Source: Gemmatimonas aurantiaca T-27
GTDB lineage: Bacteria > Gemmatimonadota > Gemmatimonadetes > Gemmatimonadales > Gemmatimonadaceae
Direction of reading: 5' to 3'
Assembly: GCF_000010305.1 (NCBI RefSeq)
Contig: NC_012489.1
Location: forward strand, 2,673,646-2,737,645
Length of the DNA stretch: 64,000 nt
Both the position numbers and the translations under genes were made by a program. Below are positions 63,136 to 64,000 of the stretch, piece by piece; position 1 is the stretch's first letter; every line of letters starts with the position of its first letter. The notes under the pieces were generated by a model, which made no database searches, was not told where the DNA came from, and saw nothing but the letters and a program-made list of their open reading frames with translations.

Positions 63136-64000
63136 TCAGGGACGAATTTCCGGCCCCAGCGCCGCGTCCAGATCGCGCTTCACCGTCTGAAGCTCCTTGA
63201 GCAGTACCGTGTACCGATCCGTCGCGTCCCGGCCGATCTTCTGGTCGGCGCGCACGGTCATGCCAGCCAGGTACGTGATGTGCGCCTGCAGGCCCGGCTT
63301 GCCGTAACGGATGGGCTGCGTGTTCACCACGTCGGCCACCTTGCGCACTTTGGCCAGTGTATCCGCCGCCGCGCCCGTCGCATTGCGGAAGCGCTGTTCG
63401 GCGCCCCGGATACGGGTGGTCACGGCATTGATCTCCGCCGTCATCTCGCGCATGCGGGTGTTGTGCGCGAACTGCGCCTGCAGATCGGCTTCGGTGGTGC
63501 CATCAGACGCCAGACGCGGATCGATGCGCACGCGCAGCGGCACGGTGGTGGTGGTGCCACCAGCCGTCACGCGCGCGGTGTACTGCGCCGGCGGCGCCCC
63601 CAGGGTGTTCTGGTGCTGCACGTTCCACACAAACCGGTTCATGCCCGCCTGGTTGGGTACCAGGTTGAGCATCGGACCTGCGGCTGCGCCACCCGGGCGA
63701 CCAACGGCCATGGCCGCTTCCGGATCATCATCATCGGCCGCACGACGACGCGGCGGTGCCGGCGGCACCACGCCGCTCTTGAAGCTGTTCACGACCTTGC
63801 CCGCGGCATCCAGAATCTCGATACGCACGGTGTCCGCCGCGGCCGACGGCAGATAGTAGTCGATCGTGGGGCCAAGGATGGACTGCCCCACATTCGTCCG
63901 ATAGCCATCGCGCGGACGGAACACCGTCACCGCCGCAGTAGCCGTCGTCGGCGTGATCTGACGCAGTGCGCTGATGTTGTCGAGAATCCAGGCGGCGCGA
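63136..64000 (-). CDS. VPS10/BNR-type glycosyl-hydrolase-like protein, C-terminal part
   Basis: The last about 287 residues of a larger minus-strand gene run off the right edge. The visible part begins RAAWILDNISALRQI and includes VTVFRPRDGYRTNVG, a VPNQAGMNRFVWNVQHQNTLG stretch and a C-terminal coiled coil (QFAHNTRMREMTAEI). This matches the end of 'WD40/VPS10 domain glycosyl hydrolase' proteins, usually over 900 residues. The catalytic or propeller part is outside the window. Confidence 0.75.
   Translation of the reverse strand, partial: RAAWILDNISALRQITPTTATAAVTVFRPRDGYRTNVGQSILGPTIDYYLPSAAADTVRIEILDAAGKVVNSFKSGVVPPAPPRRRAADDDDPEAAMAVGRPGGAAAGPMLNLVPNQAGMNRFVWNVQHQNTLGAPPAQYTARVTAGGTTTTVPLRVRIDPRLASDGTTEADLQAQFAHNTRMREMTAEINAVTTRIRGAEQRFRNATGAAADTLAKVRKVADVVNTQPIRYGKPGLQAHITYLAGMTVRADQKIGRDATDRYTVLLKELQTVKRDLDAALGPEIRP

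Noticed and set aside
1-64000. CRISPR arrays, IS elements or prophage
   Set aside because: I saw no regularly spaced repeats, transposase or phage genes. The tandem repeats present are short.

Overview
This is a high-GC, gene-dense chromosomal window of about 49 protein-coding genes. I see no rRNA, tRNA, CRISPR array, phage or insertion sequence. The gene content suggests a Gram-negative heterotroph that degrades peptides and polymers, most like the phylum Gemmatimonadota (for example Gemmatimonas). This is inferred from content alone: a SusC/SusD pair, many secreted peptidases (DUF885, M28, tricorn/S41, S15), a DUF1552 + DUF1592 planctomycete-type pair, PQQ and cytochrome c proteins, plug-domain proteins and a VPS10-like protein.

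Layout. 0-2.4 kb (minus): partial lipoprotein, then rplS-rnhB-SDR reductase. 2.7-16 kb: prolyl oligopeptidase, GxxExxY protein, DUF885 protein, Uup ABC-F ATPase, DCC protein + amidase, M28 peptidase, DUF4097 protein, lipoprotein + MATE exporter. 16.4-22.8 kb: a redox locus with a PQQ-type dehydrogenase and a HupE/UreJ-cytochrome c fusion, flanked by two secreted NHL beta-propellers. 23-31 kb: exported RidA, FmdB zinc ribbon, an operon of DUF1592, DUF1552 and ankyrin genes, and an exported HpcH/HpaI aldolase. 31.4-36.8 kb: SusC/SusD with a recognisable promoter and a leader terminator, then a small cytochrome c. 37-44.3 kb: Tat-type FAD oxidoreductase, PepSY protein, tricorn-like protease, phosphodiesterase lipoprotein. 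44.3-49.3 kb (plus): a packed run of barrel-less 'carboxypeptidase-regulatory + plug' proteins, one fused to a TonB-C-like domain, ending in a decayed copy. 49.3-55.1 kb: NADP isocitrate dehydrogenase, S15 hydrolase, and rpsP-rimM-trmD-asparaginase. 55.6-62.4 kb: gamma-glutamyltransferase, then a TonB receptor, a TPR-like protein and a LytS/LytTR two-component pair. 62.4-64 kb: DUF2911 protein and the C-terminal end of a VPS10/BNR-type protein.

How it fits together. The usual rpsP-rimM-trmD-rplS cluster is split, with both halves on the same strand about 51 kb apart and mostly envelope and accessory genes between. Convergent gene pairs tend to share strong or nested inverted repeats (4.84-5.00, 14.2, 17.4-17.5, 22.8-23.0, 23.8 and 62.4 kb), which look like bidirectional terminators. 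Several genes overlap by 1 to 16 nt, which indicates translational coupling. Most plus/minus open frames opposite genes are high-GC shadows and are left out. Family names come from reading the translations and no database was searched.
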